This document shows, in pieces, positions 43,930 through 55,883 of a stretch of DNA of 64,000 nucleotides. This DNA comes from Armillaria gallica. Its lineage: Eukaryota > Basidiomycota > Agaricomycetes > Agaricales > Physalacriaceae. How positions within the stretch are numbered: position 1 is the first letter of the stretch; every line of letters begins with the position of its first letter. Location: positions 2,480,001-2,544,000 of the forward strand of contig JBANDB010000013.1 of the NCBI GenBank assembly GCA_037576215.1, given 5' to 3'. The position numbers and the translations under genes are program-made. The notes under the pieces are model-generated. The model saw only the letters and a program-made list of their open reading frames with translations. It was not told the DNA's origin and ran no database searches.

Positions 43930-44400
43930 ATGGATCCTTTCGGGAGAATACTTCGGCTAAAGGGTTCCTATCTAATCTTCCATCTTGGCCTTGATGCCTG
44001 ATTAATGGTCGTTATTAGAGTGGCCGCCACTTCATAATGATCGTAACAAGTTCTCGGTGGTGTTCAGAGCTGTTTCACGCGGAACATCTTTTTCAAAAGA
44101 ATGCGATGAGCTGGTGGTGGTTGGAAGTGCTGCTCACCGGCATCTGCATAGCATTCGCTCTCGATGCAACAGCTAGTTGCCGCGAAGACAATCGTCAACG
44201 TATGCGACTAAGACTTTCTCTTAGCTATATATTCAAACAAATTCCTTAAGACTCACTACTTATCCAAGACCTTTCGAAAAACCGTTGATGACTTGCTCAT
44301 AAAGAGTATTGGTGGAATATGTGTACTTCGTTGCCCCCATCACCTTTTGTATGTGGTCCCTGTCTTACTGGTCCATTTTGTGTGCTCTGCGGACACCTGC
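43930..44400. other. intergenic
   Basis: A short ORF (44107 onwards, MSWWWLEVLLTGICIAFAL) has a signal-peptide-like start but no continuing gene could be traced. Confidence 0.3.
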
Positions 44401-46178
44401 ATCAATGTTATCTGATGCCACAAGCAACGCAGCATGTTGACTTGGCACCCTATTCTTAGATCTCAGGTGCAGGATTCCATGTTCAATAGTCTATTGATCC
44501 TACATCCCATATCCTTGCATGTTTAGGAGTCGTACTTGGAAACATAGGCATCACCTTTTAAGCTCTCGGAGTTCAAGTCTAATCTGCCGGTCACTCTTCC
44601 GCATTCACTGCATTCCACCAACGAGCGGCTTCTTTGTTTCCTGCTCTGAATACTAGTATCTGAGCCAGGCTGATGAGTATTTATCTCATCTTGGGTTTTG
44701 ATCCTAATGGTGGTGTATTAATCTATCTCCTAGACCACTGATAGATTGAATGTTTCACCTCAAGCTTGGCACAGATATAGTGCACTTATGACATCTGTCT
44801 TTCTCTCCACAGCTACGAGCCCTGTCAAAGACTTGCACTTCTTAGATTACTGCTCCTCGATATCTCCTCGAACCTCCAGGCTCAAGGTGGGGTGATTGAT
44901 GAAGATGCTCCTCCTTATTGTTTTGTGAGTCAATTCACACTATGTTGCTATGTAGACGCTAAATGTTTAGGCCTGTAGATCCTGCTACATCTTTGCCATT
45001 TCGCACGGATTTCGTTTCGACAACTTGACAGAAACTTTGACTGTCGGGATACCTATAACGCTATCCTGGTATCGTAATGCGAGCGATTCAAAGCAGATAG
45101 ATATTAGTCTTCTCAACTACTCGTATCCTTTCATTAACAAACCGCAAGTAACCACATTAAAAGCAGCAGCTGACATTCCCCAACCTTACGGGACGCTCAA
45201 TATGACTATTCCTAACTCCGGGTGTGTCCCGGGTGTCTCTCCAACAAGCATTCGCTCATCGTTTGATGACCATAGACTTTACTTAGTTGAAGCACACAAT
45301 GCAGGCACTGTCGTAGCTAACACCGGAGCATTTGATGTTAAACCTCCCTCAGAGAATGGTGGCGGTGGCAATAGTACGATGCCGTCGTACGTAGCATCAC
45401 ACTCATAAATTAGCATACCGGCTGCTTATACTGTCTTGGTGTGGGATAGCTTTTCGCCCTCGACTACCGTGACCCTATCGGCCTCTTCTGTGTCGGAGTC
45501 CGGAGAGTCATCCAGGTCCGTATTCGCACAACATGGCACTTAGGGGATGTCACTCACATCCCTGTTCCAATAGTTCATCCACGGAAGCAGTGCAAAGCAC
45601 TGAAACTGCACCACCGTGCGTCATCCATGAACGTAGTCAATAAATCTAATCACTATTGTAGGGAGTCAAATTCAACCCATCAAAATGGTAAAGCATCCGT
45701 TATTATTGGCACAGTAATAGGATCTCTGGTCTCCCTGCTCCTTCTCCTTGTAGGCGGAACACTTCTCTTCATACGCAAGCGGAGACGGCGGAACTTGAAC
45801 CGCGGTCTGTTACCGAACCCTAATATCATACCTGAGATATATTTGCATTCTCGGCCACTTCGGAATAAAAACAGTGAAACCGTCTCTCCTACACTGGCAA
45901 GGGAGATGATACCAAACCTGCAGGACGGTAGCTGTGAGACAGCCGAAGAGGTTCCAGGGGGGAATCCGACTGACAGTGGGAGAGAAAGGAGAAATAGCAT
46001 CGGCAATCCTGATGCTTCTGACCCACAGAGTGAGCAAGAACAGGAGCATCCACAAGCTGCCTTGGACTTAGTGTCCGAGGTGTTCAGGTTGAGGACCCAG
46101 TTTCAACAGTTCATTGTGGAGTGGGAAGCAGAGAGGGTTCGGGCAGGAGCGTTGGATCTGCCGCCATCATACGCGTAA
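44400..46178. repeat. segmental duplication, copy 2
   Basis: Counterpart of 32600-34545 and lies between the two ~650-bp tRNA-like array units, so the gene copy is bracketed by direct repeats. Confidence 0.8.
44899..46178 (+). CDS. single-pass membrane protein, paralogue 2 (intact)
   Basis: Five exons in frame: 44905-44924 (or from the in-frame ATG at 44899), 44979-45386, 45450-45515, 45574-45615 and 45662-46178; 350 residues from 44905. MLLLIVLSCYIFAIS is a signal peptide. The ectodomain follows (FDNLTETLTVGIPITLSWYR) with several N-x-S/T sites. A Ser/Thr-rich stalk (SPSTTVTLSASSVSESGESS) is spread over exons 3 and 4. One TM helix (ASVIIGTVIGSLVSLLLLLV, about 188-213), a basic RKRRRR anchor, a cytosolic tail with a short heptad-like segment (VSEVFRLRTQFQQF) and a C-terminal LPPSYA complete it. 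The layout recalls Mid2/WSC-type surface sensors, but the ectodomain is different and the role is unknown. Confidence 0.8.
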
Positions 46179-46321
46179 AGAATATTTATTGGGTGTCATG
46201 ATTCTACGAGCTAACGCCAAAAGAAGTTTCTTTTCATCCTGGGCCTGAGTATGGTGTGATATAAAATCAAGATGCCGCGCGCGAGATGAGCTTGACGTAA
46301 CAGAAATGGAATCGTGGAAGC

Positions 46322-46980
46322 GCTTCGTGGCAGGAGGGACTCGTGTGTTCCTTGTGACACAGAAGGCTTCATCAATTCCCTAGCTCTCGACGTCGTCCGA
46401 CAGTGAGATGACTATATGCGCAAGTCCACTCCTTCCTAACCGCCCGACGTACGTCCCTGCAGTGAGGCACAAAGCAGTTCCGAATCCCAAATCAGATATG
46501 GCGTAAAGGCTGACAATGCTGCGTTTGACAGTTCGAGGTTCGATCCCTCGTATCTGACTTTGTTTATCTGTTCGAAGTTGTTCATTAAAATTTGGAAGGT
46601 GAAAAAAAGTCACTGCAAGGATTTGGCAAGGATATGACAGCGCAAATGCACGCGCGCACACACGGCCAGCCGCGTAACGTCGACACAGGCTAAACTCGGC
46701 CTCTCTTCTAAACTGCAAATTATGGAACGTGATGGCATGGCGAAGGTGCCTAAAGTTGCTCATGGCATTGGTGGTAAAGATTTCCATGAAGCCATGATAA
46801 TGGGAGGGCGGGTCGGTTGGAGAGGTAGCGATATTAATGTGCATATTCCATGCACTCTAAGCGCGGCGCAAAGGCAGTATCTGACGATGGAAGGGTTGGG
46901 GCAGTCATTATGACACAGAAGACCTCGTCCCTAACTCTTGACGTCATCCGGCGCTGAAGTGACTATATGCGCTCGTACAC
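46322..46980. repeat. tRNA-like array unit, copy Y
   Basis: Leader (46347), module C, body, second leader (46914) leading into module D. About 567 bp between leaders. Matches copy X along its length. Confidence 0.8.
46492..46557 (+). ncRNA. tRNA-like module C
   Basis: 66 nt, near-identical to module B: TCAGATA/TATCTGA, TGGCGTAAAGGC, CTGACA/TGACAG, CGAGG/CCTCG. The position of the T-run of the other copies is reduced to TTT here. Confidence 0.6.
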
Positions 46981-47037
46981 TCCAACCGTCAGAAGTCAGT
47001 CCCTGTAATCGATCACAAAGTAGTTCTGTATCCAATA

Positions 47038-47103
47038 TCGGATATAGCGGAAGGGCTGACAACGTTGTGTGAGTCAGTTCGAGGTTCAATTCCTTGTATC
47101 TGA
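47038..47103 (+). ncRNA. tRNA-like module D
   Basis: 66 nt. TCGGATA/TATCTGA (one G-U), TAGCGGAAGGGC, central stem CTGAC/GTCAG (perfect 5 bp), T-arm CGAGG/CCTTG (G-U allowed) around TTCAATT. T7 at 47130-47136. Confidence 0.65.
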
Positions 47104-47159
47104 GATTTGAAGTGAAAGAGCTACTTGTATTTTTTTGTAAGCTGAAGAAGCGGAGAGGC

Positions 47160-47867
47160 AAGGGTACGACGGCGCAATTACTTGGTAAATTGGATGAATC
47201 AAAGTGTCGGAAACATGAGGCGGCCGCGTGTGTAACGGCTTTCTAATGATCGTTGGCTAACTTTCGCGATACTCGATGTCGGCATGATGATAGGAGCGTA
47301 GGCACGGTCCGGTCCATCCGTGACCACGTGTGCTCTAGGGCAGGTTTCGGAGGTTTCGCCGTACATTCCCGTTGTTGGTAGCTTACCATTGCACTATTGC
47401 ATACATTCTCTCTCCTGGACCTAGCGAGACGGTTCCAATGAATCGCGGGAGTAGGCCAATTATACAAGTCTGACATCAACTCCATTCCGATTGCGGTTCT
47501 ACTTTTTCAATAGTATGTAATTCTATATTTTCTAAGCAGGCTCTAATGATTGTATGCTGATCCTACTTCCCACCATGATTGTCCATGCCCACGGTCGCTG
47601 AATATCGCTCCTCCTCGCTCGAATAGCCGGAGTATGGTAAACTATTACACAAGGTCGCAGGTTCACGTTTCCAAAGCATGATAATGGCATCGTCCCTAGC
47701 GTGGAGTGTGCTCGCAAGGATTTGAGACTCTGTAGATACATGACCAGTCGTACAAGGTGGACGAACATGGGTGTTTATACCAGCGGAGCTCTGCGTTAGT
47801 CGATCCGAGTCTCATAGGTGGTGCATCCTGTGGCCCGTTGGGATCTTTCCATGCACGGAATAAAGGT
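47160..47867. other. 3' side of NACHT gene, unclear
   Basis: Open - strand stretches at 47243-47485 and 47532-47768 show no WD40, TPR or ankyrin pattern. They may be decayed downstream exons of the NACHT gene or chance. Confidence 0.3.
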
Positions 47868-50800
47868 CTAATTTCCAATTCGGCATGCTGAAGTGCGTGA
47901 TATGTGAGTAGACGAAATCTGCAATTCATATCTGTTACCACCTTTGCAAAGATTAGTCCAAAAATAGAACATAAGAAATGGCGTACAACTCACTTCATCG
48001 ACCCAGTACAGGACATCGGTTATCTCCCTAAGAATATTGTCGCCTTTGCGAGCTATGGATGCAACTTGAAGCCACTTCGACAGCTGGTCTTCAAAAAGGA
48101 CGCGTAAATCGTCGAAATCCTGAACACCGAAGCACTGTATGTGCCACAGCGGCCCAACCACAGCGTAATCTCGAATATGAGGAGGAATAGGAATGTCGGA
48201 ATCTGGCATCCAGGATACCAAGAAATCGGTAAGCGACAAAAGGCATTGTCTGCCGAATTTCCTTCTGTAGGCCTCGATGTCGATAAACCATCTTTCCTTG
48301 CATCGCAAAGGGTTTGTCAAGAAGTCGTCAAACGATTTGTGTATGAGCTGGATAAAACGGCCGTTCTCTTCGTTCCTCTGTAAAACACTACCGAGCTTCG
48401 CAAGGATGACGCGCGGATTGAGATCTTTCGGAGAGAGTACAATATTGAGAGCTTCCGGCGTCATTCCGGGGGGTATTCGTGCGACCATCAATGCACCAAG
48501 GACGTCTAGTATGCATTTTATGAGGTCTTCGTCACTCCCGGGGAGTTTGGACTCGGATAGTATAGTGTCGAGAGTCGTCTTGTAGAGAGTCGTCAGGGAC
48601 TCTGTAGCATCGTTCGGGACATGACTTCTCAGCAACGCTTCGAGCCTCGATATACTGGGACATTCCACAATGAATCGACAGACGGTGGCCGCCCATATGA
48701 ACAGTCCACTGGCCCGCTTCGCCAGTCGATCAATGACATCCATTTCTCTACACGTCTTTTCAAAGACTTCATCACGGGTCAGGGGGTCGTTGTGAATGGC
48801 GGTAAATTCTGCTTGGATGAAATGTCGGATATCGGCGTTGACTTCCCGCGAAGCAGTGTCCAAAGCGAACCTGGTTACAGCTGAATTTGGCGCAGCAAAC
48901 GCTCGGGATATGGCTTCAATGGGACGACTGAATATAAGGAGTCGCATGAAAGGGAGTTTCTGACCGAATCCTCTGGATAAAACGGAGAGCATTTCTTTGG
49001 ATGCGTCGCTTTCATCCAAACCGTCAATGATGACGACCAATGGTCCCTCGTCTGCCAGGTCCTGGAGGCTCTCCAAGGGCTCTCGAAGAAGTAAGCGAAA
49101 CTGCTCGCTGGCAGAAGACGCCGCCAATGACAAAACAGTTCTGTTTCTGCGAATCACCGAGGAAATGGCGGTGCCGATCCGGGTGTCATACATCCCCAGT
49201 GAGTATGCGATACTCGTGATAAAGCGAGACACGTTGCGGTATTCAATACGATCATAGCGAAGGAAGGCGCCGAGACGGTTCCGCCTGCTGGCGTGGACGG
49301 TGAGGAGTTCATGGAGCGTACCCACGAGGGAGCTCTTCCCTGTCCCGGCCAAGCCGCTGCACCAAAGCACGTCTCCGCTACATTTTGCGATCCAGGTCAT
49401 GAGATAACTGATGGTTTCGATGCGTGTACCCTTCATGCATGTAGACTTGGGTCGGAGCTCGGTGGGTGGCCGGAGATCTTGGAGCAACTCCCTCATAGCT
49501 AAAGGCAGTGTTAAGTGTTAGTGTATATGCATATAGATAAAGAACGTACCCAGCTCGTCGACCAGCTGGTGAGTTCCGAGCGTCACAATAAGCGTCTCTT
49601 TAGTAATTCCTGATTGAAGCTTCTCGCGTAACCCCTCGAATCCTTCTTGAAAGTCTTTGGCCTTGACTGACAGGTTCGGAGTGAGTATTTTCTCTATATA
49701 GAACGGAATTCAAGCTTTAAATCTCATGTATAAAGTACGTTTGTCATACCTATGCTGCCTTTCTTCGCGTATCCTTCAATGAAATACGAACATTCGATGG
49801 TTTGCTCAAACAGGCACTCATAAACGGGATAAAGTCGGTCTCGCTTTCGCAGTATTTCATCCTCGCTAGCATCCCGATAAGCGCTCAGCATGGTGGTATA
49901 CAGGTCCAGGACAAGCTGGTTTTCTTCTTTCTGTTTCTTCAAAACCTGTTAATTGAATGGCGTGTCAAGATTAGCTGTCATTTGAAAAGCATGCGCGATG
50001 CCTACATTATATCCAATGGACACAATATTGAAGGCGATTTTAGCGGTGGGATGGACCTATATGCGTGTCAATTGAACTGATGTAATCGTTATGCTACAAG
50101 CGCACCTCGGCTAGCATATCAATCACCACCTTCAAAGGCTCTAGAGAGTCCAGCACAGTAAGAATTGCATTCGCTTGCTGGTCAGGTTTGGTGATCGACT
50201 TCACCAGTTCTCCCGCGACCTCTCGAGAATCCCCAGAGCAAAATACTCTGAGGGAGCACACTGTTATGGCAGGAGATTCGCCGTTTATGAGGGAAACCGT
50301 CGTCTCTAAGGGCATGTTAAAGAACACCGCAGCTAATACTGGTATAATTCACACGTACCAGCCCTGGAAAGTAGGTCCAACCTTGGGATTTCCGCACATC
50401 CCAATGGCTTTCTTCGTCCCAATGTCTTTGCATGAGCATGAATCTCGAATTTTACAAGACTTGATTCCTCGATGTCGCCTCTGTGATTTAAGATCAGAGA
50501 ATGTTATATTCAACATGAGCACTAGACCTCACAAGTCAACGCTAACAGACCAGGAAGGCGTTGACCCACACGCCATTTTGAATACGGGTGTTTGATAGTC
50601 GACATTTCTCCCGAGAACCTTCAGGTGTATACCGGTACAATTACGGATTGAAGCCTGAAGATCGTAAACCTCTAACTCTAGATAAAGCATATGAGACTCG
50701 CAGTGATCATCTTCCACGTTTGTCACGAACTTTGGATATAACTGCCAATCTAGACGTGAGCCAATGGTATCATTTCAGATTTCTTTATAGGGTCTAACCG

Positions 50801-51557
50801 TTTTCGATCTGCGGCTTGAGTAGCAAGTCCCATCTATCCACGACGGACGTCAACACAGATGCCAAAGATCAAACTGAATGCGTACCTCCCCCACCTTAGC
50901 GACCGTTAATGTCACGGGCTCAGTCGGCATGAAGAGTGCCCCGATGGTAGGCGAAGGCCCTCTCAGGTCGTCGGAACAGATGATTTTGACCGAACATGTA
51001 TCTTGGATGCCTGATGTGCTGCTAAGATAGAATGTCGTACCTGAGCACAATTTGAGCGTGTGTGACTAAGGCGAAAGATGACATACAGTCGTTGCCCACT
51101 ACATCGGACACATGTTTCTTCGAACACCCTAAGAGCTTTGCTGGCATCAGCGACACTCTGCTAGGCCTGTAAAGCTTGAATTCAACAACCGTCGAGGTGC
51201 TGAGGTCAATCCTAATGACTTGCACATTCAGAGGACAATACGTCGAACGCTAAACTAGAGCATACCAGTTGGGCATCATAGACCAGACGATTACCGATTG
51301 AGAATTGACTTTGTAGGTGGGTGACTTGCGAGAAGTGCTTCCAACGACAACCTCCACGAATAAATGCGATGCATTTTTAGCCAGCGTCTGAAAGTCGTGA
51401 ATCTCTACTTCTGCATGGCAAGAGATACGAAAGTCAGCTCAGTGTTCGAACTGAGAATTTGCCACGAACTTTGCAAATAACGAAACACGCTGGAAATACG
51501 GAGGTAAGGGTTACTAGAGAGCTAGGCGAAGAATACTCACTGCTTCTGGTCCGCCAT
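47868..51557 (-). CDS. NACHT-domain STAND NTPase with N-terminal C2-like region
   Basis: Main exon (49498-47868) encodes KGTRIETISYLMTWIA, Walker A WCSGLAGTGKSSLVGTLHEL, Walker B PLVVIIDGLDESDA and the NACHT sensor/arginine region LRLLIFSRP-type (FMRLLIFSRPIE), then a winged-helix/linker region ending near SFDDFLTNP. Upstream exons supply EKILTPNLSVKAKDFQEGF (exon about 49698-49550), VLKKQKEENQLVLDLYTTML (49942-), VHPTAKIAFNIVSIGYN (about 50040), DSLEPLKVVIDMLAE (50327-50094) and a C2-like start with VEIHDFQTLAKNASHLFVEV near 51410. The probable start is MADQKQ at 51557, but the first junction does not join in frame as read. STAND NTPases act as inducible switches in fungal self/non-self and immune responses. 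No C-terminal repeat domain is visible, so the 3' end may be truncated. Confidence 0.8.
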
Positions 51558-51954
51558 CGCAGGACTACTCTTGGTGGTTGTTGGGAAGATGCATTGTTGT
51601 TTCGGTGTCTCCAGCCTAATGAAAAGAGCCTTGATTGAATAGGCAGGTCCTTCGTGACGCTGCGCATAAAGTCCAGACAAGAACCGTACCGCGTATCACG
51701 GCATCCCTTTCCTCGGTCATCCTCGCAACTGCTGCCACATGCGTGTTAAGAATAGATTTGAGCATGCGGAGTGATGGAATATTCTACCAAGATGCACGTC
51801 AGCTCAGCTATTGCCGGGAATGTTTCCTTCGAAAGGCAAAACCCCGAGGCCCTGTTTCCAATCTCTATAGTGAGCTGGCGTTGTTGCTGCAGAATACAAG
51901 GGAATGGCATTGTACGTACGTATAGAATGGTCGTCATTGCCTGCCCCGTAAACA

Positions 51955-52320
51955 TTGTCCTTGCCAAGTCGCCGGTGCCTGAAACAGGGTTCAAAGCGTT
52001 GTTTCCATCTCGTCTACGTGTATCGTATCCTGGGAAGCAAGCATCGTTTTTCGCCGTCTAAGAACACGTACAAGGGGTGGCTTCAAGTTATCAGTACGCA
52101 AATGCATGATTTCAGTTATGAAGGAGATCACCTATTGGCCATTGGTTTCTATACATTCTCTACCAGTATACCTTCGCCAAACCTGACCTGCACATTCTCA
52201 GTATCAGCTCCAGTCGTAGCAAAGCGGATGATGGGAATACCCACACGTTTTCAGGTCCCCGCTATGAATGGCGCAATGGAACCGGCGTCAAAGCACTTCT
52301 AACATTGGCTACCATGCGGA
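51955..52320 (+). pseudogene. duplicated + strand coding remnant, copy 1
   Basis: YKGWLQVISTQMHDFSYEGD and HLLAIGFYTFSTSIPSPNLT are open here and correspond to YEGWLQVTNTQRHDFNCKEH and HLLAVGFCTFSTNVASAKPT in the copy at 58914-59300. Conservation of the frame suggests coding ancestry. Family not recognised. Confidence 0.35.
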
Positions 52321-52526
52321 CCTATACAATCTGTTGACGTGAATCAAGGGTCAATCACGTTTAACTTTGGCATCACCATTCTTTCGCCGGTGAGAATACA
52401 CGTTCACCGAGACTTCGTTCGTGTTGTATACGGCATGTATACCAGAGTCTAGGGAAGGATAGACCGATACATTCAGATCTTGTTCGTGGCTAAAGTATTA
52501 GCGGACCCAAATAATATTGTAGATCT

Positions 52527-53710
52527 TTAAATGACAGGCTCTTCGGATAATGCATAGGGAGGTGGTACTCGTTTGCTGGTGTTCGGGAGTGTGGCCTGGT
52601 CTTGATAGTCATCATTGTAGCTGAGACGGCAAGACAGACCCACGTTATTCATCAGATTCGCATTTCCCTGAGCCAAAGTAGTGCCGGCGGCACAACTGCG
52701 GCATCCAGCATTCGCCATAAAAACTTTCTTCGCCTTAACCTAAAACGCACCCAATACAAGGTCAGTACAAGGCTCGTAGTCAACGAGCTCATGAGTAGAC
52801 AACATCAGGAGGTTCGCTGAATAGATCGAGTTCTCCATTTAATTACAGGTAGGGGTTACAACGGCGACGAACAACGTCCAATCTACTAGACAGAAGTTAA
52901 TGAGTCGCGTGAGCCGAAAACTAAATTCCCATAATCAGTTATCGTTATATTAACAAAAGACTGCAAGACGTACGGAAGAATTTGTAGATTATAAGTACAT
53001 GAATCTAAGGAAAGAAACCGACGGGCGACTCTTCTCTAATAACTCGAGGAGTTAATTTTCCAGGAACCGAACCAACATACCATTATCTTTACCTGAATAC
53101 GCTTTACGCGGGGACTTGACACCGTCGAGAAAGATGTTACTGCTGGGAAATCCGCCGTTCGTGCGAAAGGCCGCACACTGTGATAAGATGCCATGTCGTC
53201 TAACGTGAGACTTCGAAGGCTCTTTCTTTTGAACAGTCGCGGGACGAAGTCGAGATCAGGAAATTGGGGCTGGGTGAGACAAACATGAGGTTCGGTAGAG
53301 CGTCGAGGACTCGAGGGTACCTAAATTCTGTGCCATTTTGAATGCTTTGCAAGATACATTGATTACTGACGGCGGCGAGGTCTAGATGGGCTGCCAATAC
53401 ATCGCGTTTCATGAAGCGACCAACGTTTGGGTTCGATATGATGACGCAGTGGTTGAACACCTCAGCAACGGCCATCGAACGGCCAAAGACGATTTCTTGT
53501 CTGGAAGTACAAGCAAAGAGTAGTCGCTAGGATATGATGATAAGAATGATGAAAGCAAAAATCCGAGTGGAAAATTACCCTGCCACCCACCCGACGACGT
53601 TCTCATCACGAATACTTGAACGTAATGGCAGCTGCATAGACGCTTGACAGGCATGAAACGAAAGAGGCGGATGGTCGGATTTCTTTGGAAGAGAGCCTCG
53701 TGTTCTCGAA
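52527..53710 (-). CDS. unknown duplicated gene, copy 1
   Basis: On - a chain of open segments runs FREHEALFQRNPTIRLFRFM, CHYVQVFVMRTSSGGWQ, a GT-AG-type gap, then EIVFGRSMAVAEVFNHCVII, SNPNVGRFMKRDVLAAHLDL, NGGFPSSNIFLDG, and finally QGNANLMNNVGLSCRLSYND with a tail VPPPYALSEEPVI. Corresponding pieces exist in copy 2 (59400-60720), where frames are more broken. I recognise no domain. Exon borders are tentative and the whole may already be decayed. Confidence 0.4.
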
Positions 53711-54010
53711 ATGTAAATTCAACATCGTTAATGTCCCGCCTTCACGATAACGAGAGGTGGGTGCTAGTGTACTTCACTTCCGTGGGAACACTTGACTGGT
53801 ATCGGGGAGATAGATAACGAGGTGACGTGATTCGCATCAATACATGGCCCTTTACATCTCCAGGAGGAGAGGGGCAACAGTACACCGGCTGGGATCAGAT
53901 AACCTTCACTTTGGCGCGAGCGTCGAAGAAGAGAGACGAGGCTAGCACACGTCTGATAGATGGTTGGGAGAAAATACAAACGAAACGGTTTACCGAAGGC
54001 TGCAAAAACA

Positions 54011-55112
54011 TGTTACACAAGGTTGGACGAGTGAGTCGCGCAGTAAGATTTCCCATCTATATTGGTGAAGGTATCAATGGGCGGATACCCAATACTAAGA
54101 CAGTGGTCCATCACTCCCCGAGAATCGATATGTGATCGTCCACGATTGATGGCGTAGCTTATTTCCTACGGCTATCCTTTAGTTTACCCGCGAAAAGTAA
54201 CTTCCGGATGAGAAACCTACTAGGACGAGTGGAGAGACATAGACCTTAGAACACCGGATGCCAGATGCACGATGCCACATCGTGATATAAAGATATCCAC
54301 CGGACACTAATGAGTATTGATATTGAGATGCTGTTACAAATGCTGTGAGGGAAGAAATCTGTAGATTATTATCATCATTAACGTTATCGATTTTCTCCAC
54401 TGTCAGCTGCACGTACTACAATACGTGAATTGTTGTGACAGCGAGATTTTCGGAGACCACCACCAACGAGAACAGAATAAAATGAACACATGAAGCTCCG
54501 AGAAGACGGCGGTTGGTAGTAGCAGGGTGAGAGGGTTGCGGCAAATACCGATCATTTCGATGTGACCACGTGCGCCTATCGATCTCGGAGCCGAACTACT
54601 ATTGCCTAAAACCTGCGCACGTTCAGCGCTGGCAATGCACAGCACGGCATCATGATCAGGGACTGTTGCTCAGCGCTCATGCCGATCGGTAGCGGCGAAG
54701 TCGCGACTGGACATTGAACCTGACACTGCAACTACCAAGTCGAAGTCGAATGACGAGATGCAGGCATGACTAGAGAAGTAATTTAACACGGGTCATCCGC
54801 AATGCCGACCAAAGGAGGACGTACATCTATCAGTGCTATACCTTCCGACGACAACCTGAAAACTTTATCCTAGTACCCCACCTTGTATCGTTACGAAGCT
54901 GTTAGAATATTAGGCTGGTCGCCGGTCAGGATGCCATGGTGTAGTTCAATGAGATGGAGAGTAAGACTGAGGCGGCGTTCCCATGGGAGGGTTTATCTCG
55001 TGTGAAAGGACTTCGAGGAACCAGAAGGTTGTAGCATTAATCGGCAGGAAGACGGCGGGGGAAGAGCAATCGGTGCTCAAAAAAGAACATGTAACAGGTG
55101 TGACACGTGACA
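54011..55112. other. intergenic upstream of LINE insertion
   Basis: Part of 53827-54135 has an open + strand frame that corresponds loosely to 60800-61010. No recognised gene. The target sequence of the LINE lies at its end. Confidence 0.4.
55097..55112. repeat. LINE target-site duplication, left copy
   Basis: GGTGTGACACGTGACA, identical to 55884-55899 directly after the poly(A). Confidence 0.95.
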
Positions 55113-55883
55113 GCCTCAAGTCAGGCTTCTTCGCACCCTCCAACCGTATAGCACCCTCCCCAAAACCCACAAAGCACTTCCGCGAACTCCATGGAAAGCG
55201 TGAAGTCTTCGGTCGCCTCGTCCAGTGCCGAACCGGACACTGCTTTGCAGGCGAGTACTACAGCCGATTTGTTCCGCAAGAAGCTATCCAGTGCCCCTGC
55301 GGAGAGCATATGCAAACTCGAGAGCATATCATCCGAGATTGCCCCCGTTATAATGGATACCGAGAGGGACTATACAAAGTCTCTAGAGACATATACTTGC
55401 CGGACATTCTTGGAACGAAGGAGGGCATAGAAGCCTTGGCATCGTTCCTGGAGAAATCGGGTGCATTCACAAAAACCGGTAACCCCAAAAGACGGCCCGT
55501 TCGACCCACGTTGGATGAAGAGGAACTTGCGCTGGAAGACTGGCTGGGAGATTTTGACCTGGAGCGAGAGGAAGATCCCGGAGGCTGAGAAGCGGAAGAG
55601 AAAGAGAAAGGATAGCACCAACGCCTCCACAAACACCAAAGGAACCGGCTCCATGCACCACATTGTGCCCCGTAGCCCAAGCTATGGTGGCGCTGACCCC
55701 CCCTAGGCACCAAGGACTCAACACGCAAAGATACTAGAAACCTATACCATTAAAGCACTGAGAATACCTACGTACACCCACATTAGCTACTGGAGCTAGC
55801 CATGAGCGAGCGCCGCCGCGTCTCTGTACATAGATTACGGGTTGCGGTTTCAAAATATAGAGTCAAAAAAAAAAAAAAAAAAA
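55113..55883 (+). mobile_element. 5'-truncated non-LTR retrotransposon (LINE) with A19 tail
   Basis: Encodes the C-terminal end of a LINE ORF2-type protein: KREVFGRLVQCRTGHCFAGE, YYSRFVPQEAIQCPCGEHMQ, TREHIIRDCPRYNGYREGLY and the tail SRDIYLPDILGTKEGIEAL, ending at TGA 55586-55588. The CPCGE..TxEHIIxxCP motif is the Cys/His segment downstream of RNase H in these elements. Poly(A) occupies 55865-55883. Flanking copies of GGTGTGACACGTGACA (55097-55112 and 55884-55899) form a 16-bp target-site duplication (17 if the adjacent A is counted). The perfect duplication and A-tail indicate a recent insertion; RT and endonuclease parts are absent. Confidence 0.93.

Larger units (their letters stand above)
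51950..54010. repeat. 2-kb segmental duplication, copy 1
   Basis: Matches 58910-61000 over most of its length with indels, e.g. GGTGGCTTCAAGTTA, TTTTCAGGTCCCCGCTATGAATGG, TCTGATGAATA.CGTGGGTC (on -), and GTTATCGTTATATTAACAAAAG-type blocks. Confidence 0.85.

Noticed and set aside
41170..47103. Calling the nine modules ordinary tRNA genes
   Set aside because: No normal D-arm space in the 66-nt copies, no acceptable anticodon loop, T or C at position 1 and no isotype could be read; described as tRNA-like instead.
47904..49502. + strand ORFs opposite the NACHT exon
   Set aside because: Antisense shadows; the - strand reading contains all Walker motifs.
55348..55728. - strand ORFs over the LINE tail
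   Set aside because: Mirror-frame shadows of the LINE coding sequence, rich in Ser/Arg as expected from the complement.
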